Positions 40,323 to 48,615 of a DNA stretch of 64,000 nt are shown here, in pieces. The stretch is from positions 108,688-172,687 of the forward strand of contig PGZM01000007.1 in the NCBI GenBank assembly GCA_002841395.1. The letters run 5' to 3'. Under the pieces are notes generated by a model. It did not search any database, was not told the origin of the DNA, and was given only the letters and a program-made list of their open reading frames with translations. Position 1 is the stretch's first letter; every line of letters starts with the position of its first letter. This stretch comes from Firmicutes bacterium HGW-Firmicutes-9. GTDB lineage: Bacteria > Bacillota > Clostridia > Christensenellales > CAG-138. The position numbers and the translations under genes are program-made.

Positions 40323-41378
40323 GTGCAAAAAACAAAAACGCTCAATGTCCTGATTCCGGTTCTCTCGATCCTGCTGGCGTTCTTCATCGGCATGCTGATC
40401 ATCTTAGCGCTGGGCAAGAATCCCATCGAGGCGATCGGTTACCTGATGAAAGGCGCGTTCGGCAGCAAGACGAACCTCGCTAACACCGTCGTGCGGTCTA
40501 TGCCGCTGATCTTTACGGGCTTGTGCACCTGCTTTGCCTATCGCTGCGGCGTGTTCAACCTCGGTGGCGAGGGCCAGTTCCTCGCCGGTGCAATGGCTGC
40601 CATCACGGTCAGCCTGCTCATCGGACACGAGGGCTGGTGGGTTTCCATCGTCGCCGTGCTCGCGGGCACGGTCGCCGGCGGCATCTGGGGACTGCTTCCG
40701 GGTATCTTGAAAACCTGGCGCGGTATCAACGAGATGATCACCACGATCATGTTCAACTATGTAGCGACGCTCTTTATGGGTTATCTCTACACGACGGCCC
40801 TGCGCGAGGGCAGCGTGCCGCAGACCGCGCCCGTTCCGGACGCGACGAAAATCGGCCGCATCTTTCCCGATCTGCGCATCACCTGGGGCATCGTGATTGC
40901 AATCGTACTCGGCATTGCGATCTGGTACTTCCTCTTCTACACCTCCAAGGGATTCCAACTGCGCGCGGTGGGCTTTAACCCCGTTGCGAGCAGCTATAAC
41001 GGCCTCTCGGTCAAAAAGTACATGCTGACTGCATTCATCGTCTCCGGCGCGATCGCGGGTCTCGGCGGAGCGGCCGATGTCCTCGGCACGCAGTTCCGAC
41101 TCATCAGCGGCTACGGTGGCGGCTACGGATTCGACGGTGTGGCGCTAGCGCTGATTGCGCAGCTGCACCCGCTGGCGACAGTCGCGGTTGCCTACTTCTT
41201 TGCAGTGCTGCGCGTTGGCAGCACGACGATGCAGGTCGGAACCGGCGTTCCCACCAGCGTCATCGACATCATTCAGGCGCTGGTCATCATCTTCGCCGTC
41301 GCGGGCTCTTCGATGATGTATCTGCCAAAGGTGCGAAAATTTGTCACAAACCTCTTCGAACGAAAGGAGGCTAAGTGA
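40323..41378 (+). CDS. BMP-type nucleoside ABC transporter permease 1
   Basis: 351-residue membrane permease of the BPD-transp-2 family (NupP/YufP type), with about 8-10 helices; RCGVFNLGGEGQFLAGAMAA is the conserved cytoplasmic loop pattern. GTG start with GGAGGGAGAAC upstream. It lies 15 bp after the ATPase and overlaps permease 2 by four bases. Confidence 0.92.
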   Translation: MQKTKTLNVLIPVLSILLAFFIGMLIILALGKNPIEAIGYLMKGAFGSKTNLANTVVRSMPLIFTGLCTCFAYRCGVFNLGGEGQFLAGAMAAITVSLLIGHEGWWVSIVAVLAGTVAGGIWGLLPGILKTWRGINEMITTIMFNYVATLFMGYLYTTALREGSVPQTAPVPDATKIGRIFPDLRITWGIVIAIVLGIAIWYFLFYTSKGFQLRAVGFNPVASSYNGLSVKKYMLTAFIVSGAIAGLGGAADVLGTQFRLISGYGGGYGFDGVALALIAQLHPLATVAVAYFFAVLRVGSTTMQVGTGVPTSVIDIIQALVIIFAVAGSSMMYLPKVRKFVTNLFERKEAK

Positions 41379-42310
41379 TTATGGACTGGAACACGATTGC
41401 TGAAGTACTCACTTCTGCCGTCCGCATGGCGACGCCGCTGTTATTTGTCGCGCTGGCGGAGCTTTATTCCGAACGTGCTGGTCTCGTCAACATCGGTCTC
41501 GACGGCATCATGGCGTTCGGTTCGCTGGTCGGCTTCCTCGTCTGCTTCTGGACGGGTAGCCCCTTCCTCGGTGTGATTTGCGGCGCGCTTGGCGGTGTGC
41601 TGGTCAACATGGTCTACGCGTTCTGCACGGTTACCCTTGCGGGTCAGCAGATCGTCTACGGCATGGCGCTGAACATCTTCGCGCCCGCGCTGGCCTCGTT
41701 CATCTATCGCGTTGTGTTCGGCGTGAGCTCCACGCTCGCGCAGGCCACGCTGATGAAGACCGTATCCATCCCCGTGCTGAAGGATATCCCCTTCTTGGGC
41801 AAGCTCTTGTTCGATCAGACCCCGATGGTCTATGCGGTCTATCTGCTCGTCGTGGTCACGATGATCTATTTCAACCGTACAAAATCGGGCCTCAACTACA
41901 AGGCGGTCGGCGAATACCCGAAAGCCGCCGAGACCATGGGCATCAACGTCATCCGCACGAAGTATATTGCCTCCATCATCTGCGGCTTCCTCGCGGGCAT
42001 GGGCGGCGCATACCTGACCACCTGCTATGTCAACACGTATTCCGACGGCATCGTCGCAGGCCGCGGTTTCATCGCGCTTGCTGCGGTCATCTTCGGTCGT
42101 TGGTCCGGCTCCGGCGTGCTCATGGCGTGCCTGCTCTTCGGACTGTTTGACGCGATGCAGCTCAGGCTCCAGGTCGGTACCGATCTGCTGCCGTATCAGC
42201 TGTTTCAGATGATTCCGTATGTGATGACTTTGATCGCGCTGACCATATTCGGCAGCAAGATCGCAGGACCCAAGAGCAAGGGCAAGCCCTACTACAGAGA
42301 AGAAAGATAA
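41375..42310 (+). CDS. BMP-type nucleoside ABC transporter permease 2
   Basis: 311-residue partner permease (NupQ/YufQ type) with SERAGLVNIGLDGIMAFGSL, the same loop pattern as permease 1, and repeated helices. The frame opens with GTG at 41375 overlapping the previous stop; ATG at 41381, 10 bp from AAAGGAGG, is an equally good start. Forms the transmembrane channel together with permease 1. Confidence 0.92.
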   Translation: MIMDWNTIAEVLTSAVRMATPLLFVALAELYSERAGLVNIGLDGIMAFGSLVGFLVCFWTGSPFLGVICGALGGVLVNMVYAFCTVTLAGQQIVYGMALNIFAPALASFIYRVVFGVSSTLAQATLMKTVSIPVLKDIPFLGKLLFDQTPMVYAVYLLVVVTMIYFNRTKSGLNYKAVGEYPKAAETMGINVIRTKYIASIICGFLAGMGGAYLTTCYVNTYSDGIVAGRGFIALAAVIFGRWSGSGVLMACLLFGLFDAMQLRLQVGTDLLPYQLFQMIPYVMTLIALTIFGSKIAGPKSKGKPYYREER

Positions 42311-42317
42311 GTTCCTA

Positions 42318-42366
42318 TGCGGCTTCGCCGCAAATAAAGAGCTAAGTCTTTCCGCGGCTTTGCCGC
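42318..42366 (+). repeat. Two GCGGC/GCCGC hairpins before the binding-protein gene
   Basis: TGCGGC-TTC-GCCGCA (42318-42332) and GCGGC-TTT-GCCGC (42354-42366) are near copies in the 122 bp gap after permease 2. Stable hairpins here could raise the level of the binding-protein mRNA relative to the membrane genes. Confidence 0.55.
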
Positions 42367-42432
42367 AACTGTTCCGGTAATTACGAGATTCTCTCGTTCT
42401 TACATAAAATTTAATGGAGGAAACGAACACTT

Positions 42433-43422
42433 ATGAAGAAGATTCTTGCTATCGCGCTCGTTCTGTGCCTGGCCGTCGGCATGCTCGCCGGTTGCGCCAA
42501 AACCGAAGCTCCCGCTGCGGCGGAGAAGACCTTCAAGGTCGCCATGATCTGCGATTCCAGCATCTCTGACGGTGGCTGGGGTGCAGCCTGCTACAACGGC
42601 ATGACCGCTGCTGCGGAAAGCCGCGGCTGGGAAACCGCCTACACCGATGCCATCGACCAGTCCGCTTATGCCGACACGATGATTAGCTACTGCGACCTCG
42701 GCTATGACATGATCTTTGCGCCGGGCAACCAGTACAGCGATGCAGTCAAGCAGGTCGCCGCGGATTACCCGAACGTTGCGTTCGCGGTCCTCAACGGCTC
42801 CATCGAGCTGCCCACCGCCAACATCATGAGCATCCTGCCCAACGCCCAGCAGATCGGCTCCATCGCGGGCATCATCGCTGGCCTGATGAGCAAATCCGGC
42901 GTGATCGGCTTCATCGGCGGCATGGAACTTGACACCACGAAGGCCAAGCTCGCGCAGTTCACTGCAGCGGCACAGGTCATCAACCCCGACATCAAAGTCG
43001 TCTCCGCGTATGCCGGTTCCTTCAGCGACACCGCCAAGGGCATGGAGCTTGCAGCTTCCATGATCAACGAAGGCGCTGACGTGTTCTTTGGCGATGCTTC
43101 CGCCGTCGACTCCGGCGCACGTCAGGCCATCGATCAGGCCAACGGCGACACCGTGAAGATCTACGACATCGGCCAGCCCGCCGACATCCTCGGCCAGAAC
43201 CCCTGCATCGTGAGCAGCGTCGTCACCGACAACGCCCGCATGATCGCCATCTGCCTCGAAAAGGTCGAGACCGGCAGCTTCGGCAACGAAGTGGTCTTCG
43301 GTTCCCTCGAGAACGGCGCAGTCTTCCTCGGCAAGTTCAACGATGAACTCATGAGCGCAGACCTTCAGGCGCAGGTTGCCGAATACATCAAGCAGCTGCA
43401 GGATGGTACCTTCGGTAAATAA
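42433..43422 (+). CDS. BMP-family substrate-binding lipoprotein
   Basis: 329-residue periplasmic-type binding lipoprotein of the BmpA/TmpC/NupN family (nucleoside binding). The signal peptide ends in the lipobox GMLAGC; the mature part shows VAMICDSSISDGGWGAACYN, IGFIGGMELDTTKAKLAQFT and DVFFGDASAVDSGARQAID. It is the last gene of the operon, whereas it is usually the first, and is set off by two hairpins. Its strong terminator follows at 43436. Confidence 0.94.
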   Translation: MKKILAIALVLCLAVGMLAGCAKTEAPAAAEKTFKVAMICDSSISDGGWGAACYNGMTAAAESRGWETAYTDAIDQSAYADTMISYCDLGYDMIFAPGNQYSDAVKQVAADYPNVAFAVLNGSIELPTANIMSILPNAQQIGSIAGIIAGLMSKSGVIGFIGGMELDTTKAKLAQFTAAAQVINPDIKVVSAYAGSFSDTAKGMELAASMINEGADVFFGDASAVDSGARQAIDQANGDTVKIYDIGQPADILGQNPCIVSSVVTDNARMIAICLEKVETGSFGNEVVFGSLENGAVFLGKFNDELMSADLQAQVAEYIKQLQDGTFGK

Positions 43423-43435
43423 TTCCACTAACGCC

Positions 43436-43474
43436 ATCAAAAAAAGTCCGGCTTCACAGCCGGACTTTTTTGAT
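43436..43474 (+). terminator. Terminator of the nucleoside transporter operon
   Basis: ATCAAAAAAAGTCCGGC pairs with GCCGGACTTTTTTGAT around TTCACA; strong in both directions, so it may also stop the minus-strand gene at 43503. Confidence 0.93.
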
Positions 43475-43502
43475 AGATGATCAAATGATCGCTCTGTATA
43501 AA

Positions 43503-43787
43503 TTAGAGATTCACAATAAAAGCAAGTGCGAACAGAACGACACCCAATATCGCAATCGCGAGATCTTTGCTTTTGCCGGAGCGATAAAACAACACCGAGA
43601 AGAGAACGCACAGCACGCTCGGAATCGCAAGCGCCAGCATTTTGGGCATTGTGCTGTTCGCGTGCGAGGAAATGCCAATCTGCGTAATCAGCGTATCCGG
43701 CAGGATGATCATGCCAAGCACAAACAGCGCTACGGCAAGAAACAAAAACACAAACATGATGATGCGACGGGCTTGAATCGTAAGCAA
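43503..43787 (-). CDS. Small three-helix membrane protein of unknown function
   Basis: 94-residue hydrophobic protein with about three membrane helices (FVFLFLAVALFVLGMIIL, MLALAIPSVLCVLFSVLF and LAIAILGVVLFALAFIV). I do not recognise the family. The start seems to be TTG at 43787, with AGGAGG 8 bp upstream; an ATG ten codons further would cut into the first helix. It shares a terminator with the convergent transporter operon. Confidence 0.7.
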   Translation of the reverse strand: MLTIQARRIIMFVFLFLAVALFVLGMIILPDTLITQIGISSHANSTMPKMLALAIPSVLCVLFSVLFYRSGKSKDLAIAILGVVLFALAFIVNL

Positions 43788-43892
43788 GATAATATCCTCC
43801 TGTCATCTATCGATGAATCATATTGTATTGCGTATGCAACCGCAAAGAACTATACTTTATCTATCATACGCGATCAGGAGGAAAAAAGAAAC

Positions 43893-44090
43893 ATGATCCG
43901 ATTTATTCCGCGCGAAAAACTAAGCAAGCGCGCCAGAGAAGCACTAGACCGTGCCAAACGAACCTTATGGGACGGCGTCAATCCGGTAACCCGGAAGGTC
44001 GAAAACAAGAAAATCTACACAAGAAAGAAATCCCCGCGCTGGTACGATGACGACAGCACGGGGATTTTTGTTATTGCCTGTTCCGTTTAA
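43893..44090 (+). CDS. Small basic conserved-looking protein
   Basis: 65-residue protein rich in Lys and Arg in its first 50 residues (REKLSKRAREALDRAKRTLW and NPVTRKVENKKIYTRKKSPR), then an acidic DDDS and a hydrophobic end. I do not recognise a named family. AGGAGG lies 11 bp upstream of the ATG. The last 20 codons lie inside a strong terminator hairpin whose T run ends 20 bases before the stop codon, so the transcript may end without a stop codon. That may mean a shorter real product or a false 3' end. Confidence 0.55.
   Translation: MIRFIPREKLSKRAREALDRAKRTLWDGVNPVTRKVENKKIYTRKKSPRWYDDDSTGIFVIACSV
44028..44069. terminator. Terminator overlapping the end of the small basic gene
   Basis: AAATCCCCG (44028-44036) pairs with CGGGGATTT (44059-44067), with an inner GCTG/CAGC helix, followed by TTTTTG. 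On the minus strand TTTCTTTCTTG follows, so it can also end the MFS gene. Confidence 0.8.
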
Positions 44091-44098
44091 GCGCGGCG

Positions 44099-45358
44099 TT
44101 ACTCCGCCGACGTGGCGGCTGTTTCTGCCGCTGGTTCCACCGCAGGCTTGTCATCCAGCGAACGAATCGCGGGCATGGAGAGCATCACCAACGCGATGAG
44201 CATGACCAGCAATCCGGAGATGAGGAACCACGTGTGCACACCGATCACCTCGGCAAACGCACCCGCGAGCATCAGGCCGATCGGCATTGCAAGCGACATC
44301 ATGCTCATGCTCAGCGAAAACACGCGACCCAGGCATTCCGGTGCGATGCGCTCCTGAAAGATCGCGGTCTGCACGCCATGGAACGGCGCCGCAAATCCCA
44401 TCACCACGCAGAGCACAGCAAAGCCGACAAAGCCCCACGTTGGCAGTAGTCCCGATGCCGCGAACCCCGCGCCCATCAGAATAACGGATAGCCCCAGCGT
44501 CAGAATGCGGCGCTTAAAGCCGCCCCACGCGCCGAGCACCAGCCCGCCGACGAGCATGCCCGCGGAAAACGCAGTCTCCGCAATCGCGGCGTGCGTGGTC
44601 GTTCCGCCGAAGTAGCCCATGCTCATCAGCGGAAACAGCGCGTTGATAGGCATGAATACGAGCATGTACAGCGTGCCAATCAACAGCATCTGAAACAACC
44701 CTTTATCCTCGCGGATAGCGAGCCAGCCGTCCTTCATATCCGCAAAGAAGGTTGTTTGCCCCACAAGCTCCGATTTCGGCGGTTTCGGAATTGCGATAAA
44801 CGCCACAAACAGCACCGCAATGATCGCACCGAACACATCCAGCCCCACGATGGCCGAAATCGACCAGCGCGAGTACACCACCGCAGCGATGGCGGGGCTA
44901 ACGAGAAAGCTGATGGACTGGATCGACGAGCTGTAGCCCGCGCATTTCACCAGCATATCCTCCGGCACGATGAGCGGGGTCACCGCCGACATCGCGGGTG
45001 AATGGAATGCAGCACCCACGCTGCGCAAAAACAGGATGGCGAGCACGGTCCAGATCGGCGGCTCGATCTTCAGCGCGATGATCGCAAGGCCAACGCCCGC
45101 GAGCGCGATAAACAGATCCGCACCGATCATAACGGCTTTTCGGCTCCAGCGATCGACCCAGACGCCAATGAACGGTCCCAGGATCGCCTGAGGCAGAAAG
45201 CCGAAGAACGTCGCAAGCGAGAGCACGAGCGCGGAGCCCGTCTTCTCAGTCAGATAAAAGATCAACGCCATCTGCAGCACACCGCTGGTGATCATCGAGA
45301 TGGCTTGACCGGAGAGTATCGTAAAGTACTTTCGTCTCCAATTGTTGTGTTCCAACAT
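44099..45358 (-). CDS. MFS transporter (drug/metabolite efflux type)
   Basis: 419-residue protein with 12 predicted helices. The MFS signature loop between helices 2 and 3 is GPFIGVWVDRWSRKAVMIGA, which is most like macrolide-efflux (MefA/EntS-like) proteins. ATG with AAGGG upstream. Single gene, with a hydrophilic Ala/Glu tail. Substrate not predictable. The 264 bp spacer that follows it upstream (45359-45622) shows no supported gene. Confidence 0.9.
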   Translation of the reverse strand: MLEHNNWRRKYFTILSGQAISMITSGVLQMALIFYLTEKTGSALVLSLATFFGFLPQAILGPFIGVWVDRWSRKAVMIGADLFIALAGVGLAIIALKIEPPIWTVLAILFLRSVGAAFHSPAMSAVTPLIVPEDMLVKCAGYSSSIQSISFLVSPAIAAVVYSRWSISAIVGLDVFGAIIAVLFVAFIAIPKPPKSELVGQTTFFADMKDGWLAIREDKGLFQMLLIGTLYMLVFMPINALFPLMSMGYFGGTTTHAAIAETAFSAGMLVGGLVLGAWGGFKRRILTLGLSVILMGAGFAASGLLPTWGFVGFAVLCVVMGFAAPFHGVQTAIFQERIAPECLGRVFSLSMSMMSLAMPIGLMLAGAFAEVIGVHTWFLISGLLVMLIALVMLSMPAIRSLDDKPAVEPAAETAATSAE

Positions 45359-45622
45359 ATATGTAATCCCTTCGTAATTCCAATCAATGCTCTATTTTAC
45401 CACGCACGACGGTATGCCCCGCGTGATATCGTCACGATAACAAAAAGACAGACAAGCGCTGCTGTCTGCCATTGCGGAGCAAAAATCATCACGCGAAAAA
45501 CCCGCGCGCCTTATCCGCTCACTATCACAACGCAAACAGCGCCGTTTCCGGCGTACACTGCTGTCCTCGGTTGATTAGCGAATGCGGATGTAATGATGCA
45601 AAATGGATCATTCCTTTCAAAG

Positions 45623-46438
45623 TTACTTCGATTCTAGCATATAGCTGTCGACTTTCGCAATATCTTTGTCTGTGGAAGACGCGTGCTTTGCGATGATGTC
45701 CTTGACCACTTCGCCAGCAAGTATATAGCCCGCGACGGGCGGTACAAACGAGACGCTGCCCGGCACCTGACGACGCACGGTGCATTTACGCGCGGTACCC
45801 GGTGGGCATACGCAGCCGGTCTTGCAGCTGATGGAGAGATCTTCCGCGGGTTTTAACGCCTCCTCGCGGGAATAGACGACTTTGAGCCGCTTGATGCCGC
45901 GGGATTTGAGTTCCTTACGCATCACGCGCGCCAGCGGGCAGACGGATGTCTTATAGATGTCCGAAACCTCCAGCCGCGTGGGATCGAGCTTATTGCCAGC
46001 GCCCATGCAACTCACGATGGGTACGCCCGCGGCGTTCGCCCGTTCGATCAGCACTAGCTTGCAAGAGACAGTATCGATCGCGTCGATGATATAGTCATAG
46101 ACCGAAAGGTCAACGGAGTCCGCCGTCTCCGCGCTGTAAAACATCGCGTGCGCGGTGGCTTTGCAGCGTGGGTTGATATCTAAGATTCGTTCGCGCATGA
46201 CCTCGACCTTGGGTTTGCCGATGGTGGAATGCAGCGCGATGAGCTGGCGGTTGATGTTGGTGAGGCACACTTTGTCGTCGTCAAACACGTCGATTGCGCC
46301 GACGCCCGCGCGAGCGAGCGCTTCCACGGCAAAGCTGCCAACCCCGCCGACGCCGAACACGGCGACACGGGAGGCGGAAAGCTGCTGCATCGCCTCTTTG
46401 CCGAGCAATAACTCCGCGCGGGAGAATTCATTGAGCAT
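45623..46438 (-). CDS. tcdA: tRNA threonylcarbamoyladenosine dehydratase
   Basis: 271-residue E1-like ATP-dependent enzyme that cyclises t6A at position 37 of tRNA to ct6A. The ThiF/E1 nucleotide-binding region is VAVFGVGGVGSFAVEALARA (residues 25-44), followed by DDDKVCLTNINRQLIAL; the Cys-containing segment SCKTGCVCPPGTARKC is at about 204-219. ATG with AAAGGTG upstream. Monocistronic. Confidence 0.92.
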   Translation of the reverse strand: MLNEFSRAELLLGKEAMQQLSASRVAVFGVGGVGSFAVEALARAGVGAIDVFDDDKVCLTNINRQLIALHSTIGKPKVEVMRERILDINPRCKATAHAMFYSAETADSVDLSVYDYIIDAIDTVSCKLVLIERANAAGVPIVSCMGAGNKLDPTRLEVSDIYKTSVCPLARVMRKELKSRGIKRLKVVYSREEALKPAEDLSISCKTGCVCPPGTARKCTVRRQVPGSVSFVPPVAGYILAGEVVKDIIAKHASSTDKDIAKVDSYMLESK

Positions 46439-46526
46439 GGTAATTCACCTTTCTTGCAGTGCAACGATCTGCACCAGAAAAATCATAACCTGAAATATTC
46501 GCCTCGTCAACAAGCGAACAGGAGAA

Positions 46527-46555
46527 ACAAAAAGCCGCAAAGTGCGGCTTTTTGT
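46527..46555. terminator. Terminator of cysK
   Basis: ACAAAAAGCCGC pairs with GCGGCTTTTTGT around AAAGT. It lies about 50 bp past the end of cysK; symmetric, so active on either strand. Confidence 0.9.
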
Positions 46556-46607
46556 GTTTCACATGCGTGTTTCATGTTCAGCAGAATCGCCTGTGATAAA
46601 GTCTTTG

Positions 46608-47546
46608 TTACTGCAAATCGGCAAACAGCGCGGTGGACAAATAGCGTTCGCCCGTATCCGGCAAAATGACCACGATGGTCTTCCCCGCGTTCTCGGCACG
46701 CTTGGCAAGCTCGATTGCTGCCCATGCGGCGGCGCCACTGGAGATGCCGACAAGTAAGCCTTCGTCTCTGCCGATCTCGCGCGCGACGGCAAACGCGTCC
46801 TCGTTCTTCACGGGAATGATCTCGTCGTAAACAGAGGTGTTCAGCACAGCAGGCACGAAACCTGCACCGATACCCTGAATCTTATGCGGGCCGGCATGTC
46901 CTTCGGACAACACGGGAGAATCGGCGGGTTCGACGACGACGATCTTCACGTTCGGGTTCTTGCCTCGCAGATATTCGCCAACGCCGGTCACCGTTCCGCC
47001 CGTGCCAGCGCCCGCGACGAAGATATCGACCGTTCCGTCGGTGTCTTCCCAAATCTCGGGTCCTGTGGTCGCGCGATGAACTGCGGGATTGGCGGGGTTT
47101 GTGAACTGGCCAGGAATGAACGAATTCGGAAATTCGGCCGCGAGTTCTTCCGCCTTTGCGATTGCGCCCTTCATGCCCTTCGATCCTTCGGTGAGCACGA
47201 TCTCCGCTCCGTATGCTTTCATCAGAACACGCCGCTCAACGCTCATGGTTTCCGGCATGGTGATGATGATGCGATAGCCGCGCGCAGCCGCAACGGATGC
47301 AAGACCAATGCCCGTGTTGCCACTGGTGGGCTCTATGATCACACTGCCCTTTTTGAGCACGCCGCGCTGTTCCGCGTCGTCGATCATCGCCAGCGCGATG
47401 CGATCTTTGACGCTACCGCCAGGGTTAAAGTACTCCAGCTTTGCGATGATCTTCGCCTTTAGATCATGTTTCTTTTCATAATTGGAGAGCTCCAACAGCG
47501 GGGTCTTTCCAATCAGTTCCGTCAGGCTCTTTGAAATTTTAGCCAT
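46608..47546 (-). CDS. cysK: Cysteine synthase A (O-acetylserine sulfhydrylase)
   Basis: 312-residue PLP enzyme making cysteine from O-acetylserine and sulfide. PLP Lys in [15 protein letters not shown]; the substrate loop [20 protein letters not shown]; the phosphate-binding [18 protein letters not shown]; and the C-terminal [15 protein letters not shown]. Length normal. GGAGAG lies 7 bp before ATG. Single gene with its own terminator; no T-box or other leader element was recognised. Confidence 0.96.
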   Translation of the reverse strand: MAKISKSLTELIGKTPLLELSNYEKKHDLKAKIIAKLEYFNPGGSVKDRIALAMIDDAEQRGVLKKGSVIIEPTSGNTGIGLASVAAARGYRIIITMPETMSVERRVLMKAYGAEIVLTEGSKGMKGAIAKAEELAAEFPNSFIPGQFTNPANPAVHRATTGPEIWEDTDGTVDIFVAGAGTGGTVTGVGEYLRGKNPNVKIVVVEPADSPVLSEGHAGPHKIQGIGAGFVPAVLNTSVYDEIIPVKNEDAFAVAREIGRDEGLLVGISSGAAAWAAIELAKRAENAGKTIVVILPDTGERYLSTALFADLQ

Positions 47547-47668
47547 TTGACAACTCTCCTTATTTATTGCATATATGTTTTATATGTTTACTTTACACAA
47601 CCAATCGCGCTTTGTCAAGCGGTTTGTAAAAAAGCAGCGGAAATGCTCCTGCTGCTCTTAAATCATAA

Positions 47669-48589
47669 CTATTCTTCGGAAAACGGCTCGATCCAGACCT
47701 TCATGCGTCCGCCGCAAACCATTCCCTCTTCCTCGGCAACGTCGTTGCTCATATCGAGGTGGATCATCCGCGCTTGGCCTGTGCGCAGCACATCCAGCGC
47801 ATGCTTGACGATCTCATGCTCGCCACAGCCGCCGCCGACGGTGCCGACGATGCCGCCGAGCTGGTTGACCGCCATGACGGCTCCGGTCGGAACGGGCGTG
47901 CTGCCGCTCTTTTCGACCACGACAGCAAGCGCGCAAGGCTCTTTGTTAGAACTTAAATAATTGAGCAGCTCCGGCTCGTGGGAAGCGAGCGCGAGGCGCG
48001 TGCCGTCCCTCTCCGCGCTTCTGCTGCTGCGCTGCTGGATCAGTTCCGCAAGGATGGAGATTGCGATCTCCTTCGGCGTCTCCGCGCCGATTGCGATTCC
48101 GATTGGAGTATGAATCCTCTCGATCTTCGCGCGGTCGAATCCCTCTTCCTCCAGCATTTTGAATAGCTCAATGGTACGACGGCGCGAGCCGATCAGTCCC
48201 AGATAACGCGGCTGATTTCCTGCAAGCAGCACCCGCAAGCAAGCCGCGTCGTGCCGGTGTCCGCGCGTGATCACGCAGACAAAATCGTACGGCGTGATCG
48301 CGAGTTCCGCAATCGCGTGCTCAAACGCGTCGCAAACAACCTTACCCGCCTCCGGGAAGCGAACGGCGTTGGCAAAGCCGGGGCGATCGTCCACGACCAC
48401 GACGTCAAACTCCAGATCGGCGGCATAACGACTCAGCGGCTGCGAGACGTGTCCGCCACCGAGGAGAATCAGCCGCTGCGGCGGCAGGAACGCGCGCGTA
48501 TAGACCGCCGCGCGGTCTTTCTCATCCCGCGTGTTGAGAACCAGCTCGGCCGGCGCACCGTTTTGCATGGCCAGATTGACGAAGCGCAT
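47669..48589 (-). CDS. XdhC/CoxI-family protein with swapped domains
   Basis: 306-residue protein related to XdhC/CoxI, which load molybdenum cofactor into xanthine dehydrogenase-like enzymes. The Rossmann part usually C-terminal (RLILLGGGHVSQPLSRYAAD, DDRPGFAN, RYLGLIGSRRRTIELF) is here N-terminal (about 38-180), and the CoxI part (LAVVVEKSGSTPVPTGAVMA, GTVGGGCGEHEIVKHALDVL) is C-terminal (about 200-306). ATG at 48589 has AGGAGG 4-5 bp upstream; the frame extends into tex without support. Lies 26 bp downstream of tex. No molybdoenzyme is in the window. Confidence 0.85.
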   Translation of the reverse strand: MRFVNLAMQNGAPAELVLNTRDEKDRAAVYTRAFLPPQRLILLGGGHVSQPLSRYAADLEFDVVVVDDRPGFANAVRFPEAGKVVCDAFEHAIAELAITPYDFVCVITRGHRHDAACLRVLLAGNQPRYLGLIGSRRRTIELFKMLEEEGFDRAKIERIHTPIGIAIGAETPKEIAISILAELIQQRSSRSAERDGTRLALASHEPELLNYLSSNKEPCALAVVVEKSGSTPVPTGAVMAVNQLGGIVGTVGGGCGEHEIVKHALDVLRTGQARMIHLDMSNDVAEEEGMVCGGRMKVWIEPFSEE

Positions 48590-48615
48590 GTTGCCTCCTA
48601 TCGCCGATATTGTAA

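Noticed and set aside
42400..43806. 468-codon antisense frame over the BMP lipoprotein gene
   Set aside because: Shadow frame; runs through the strong terminator at 43436-43474.
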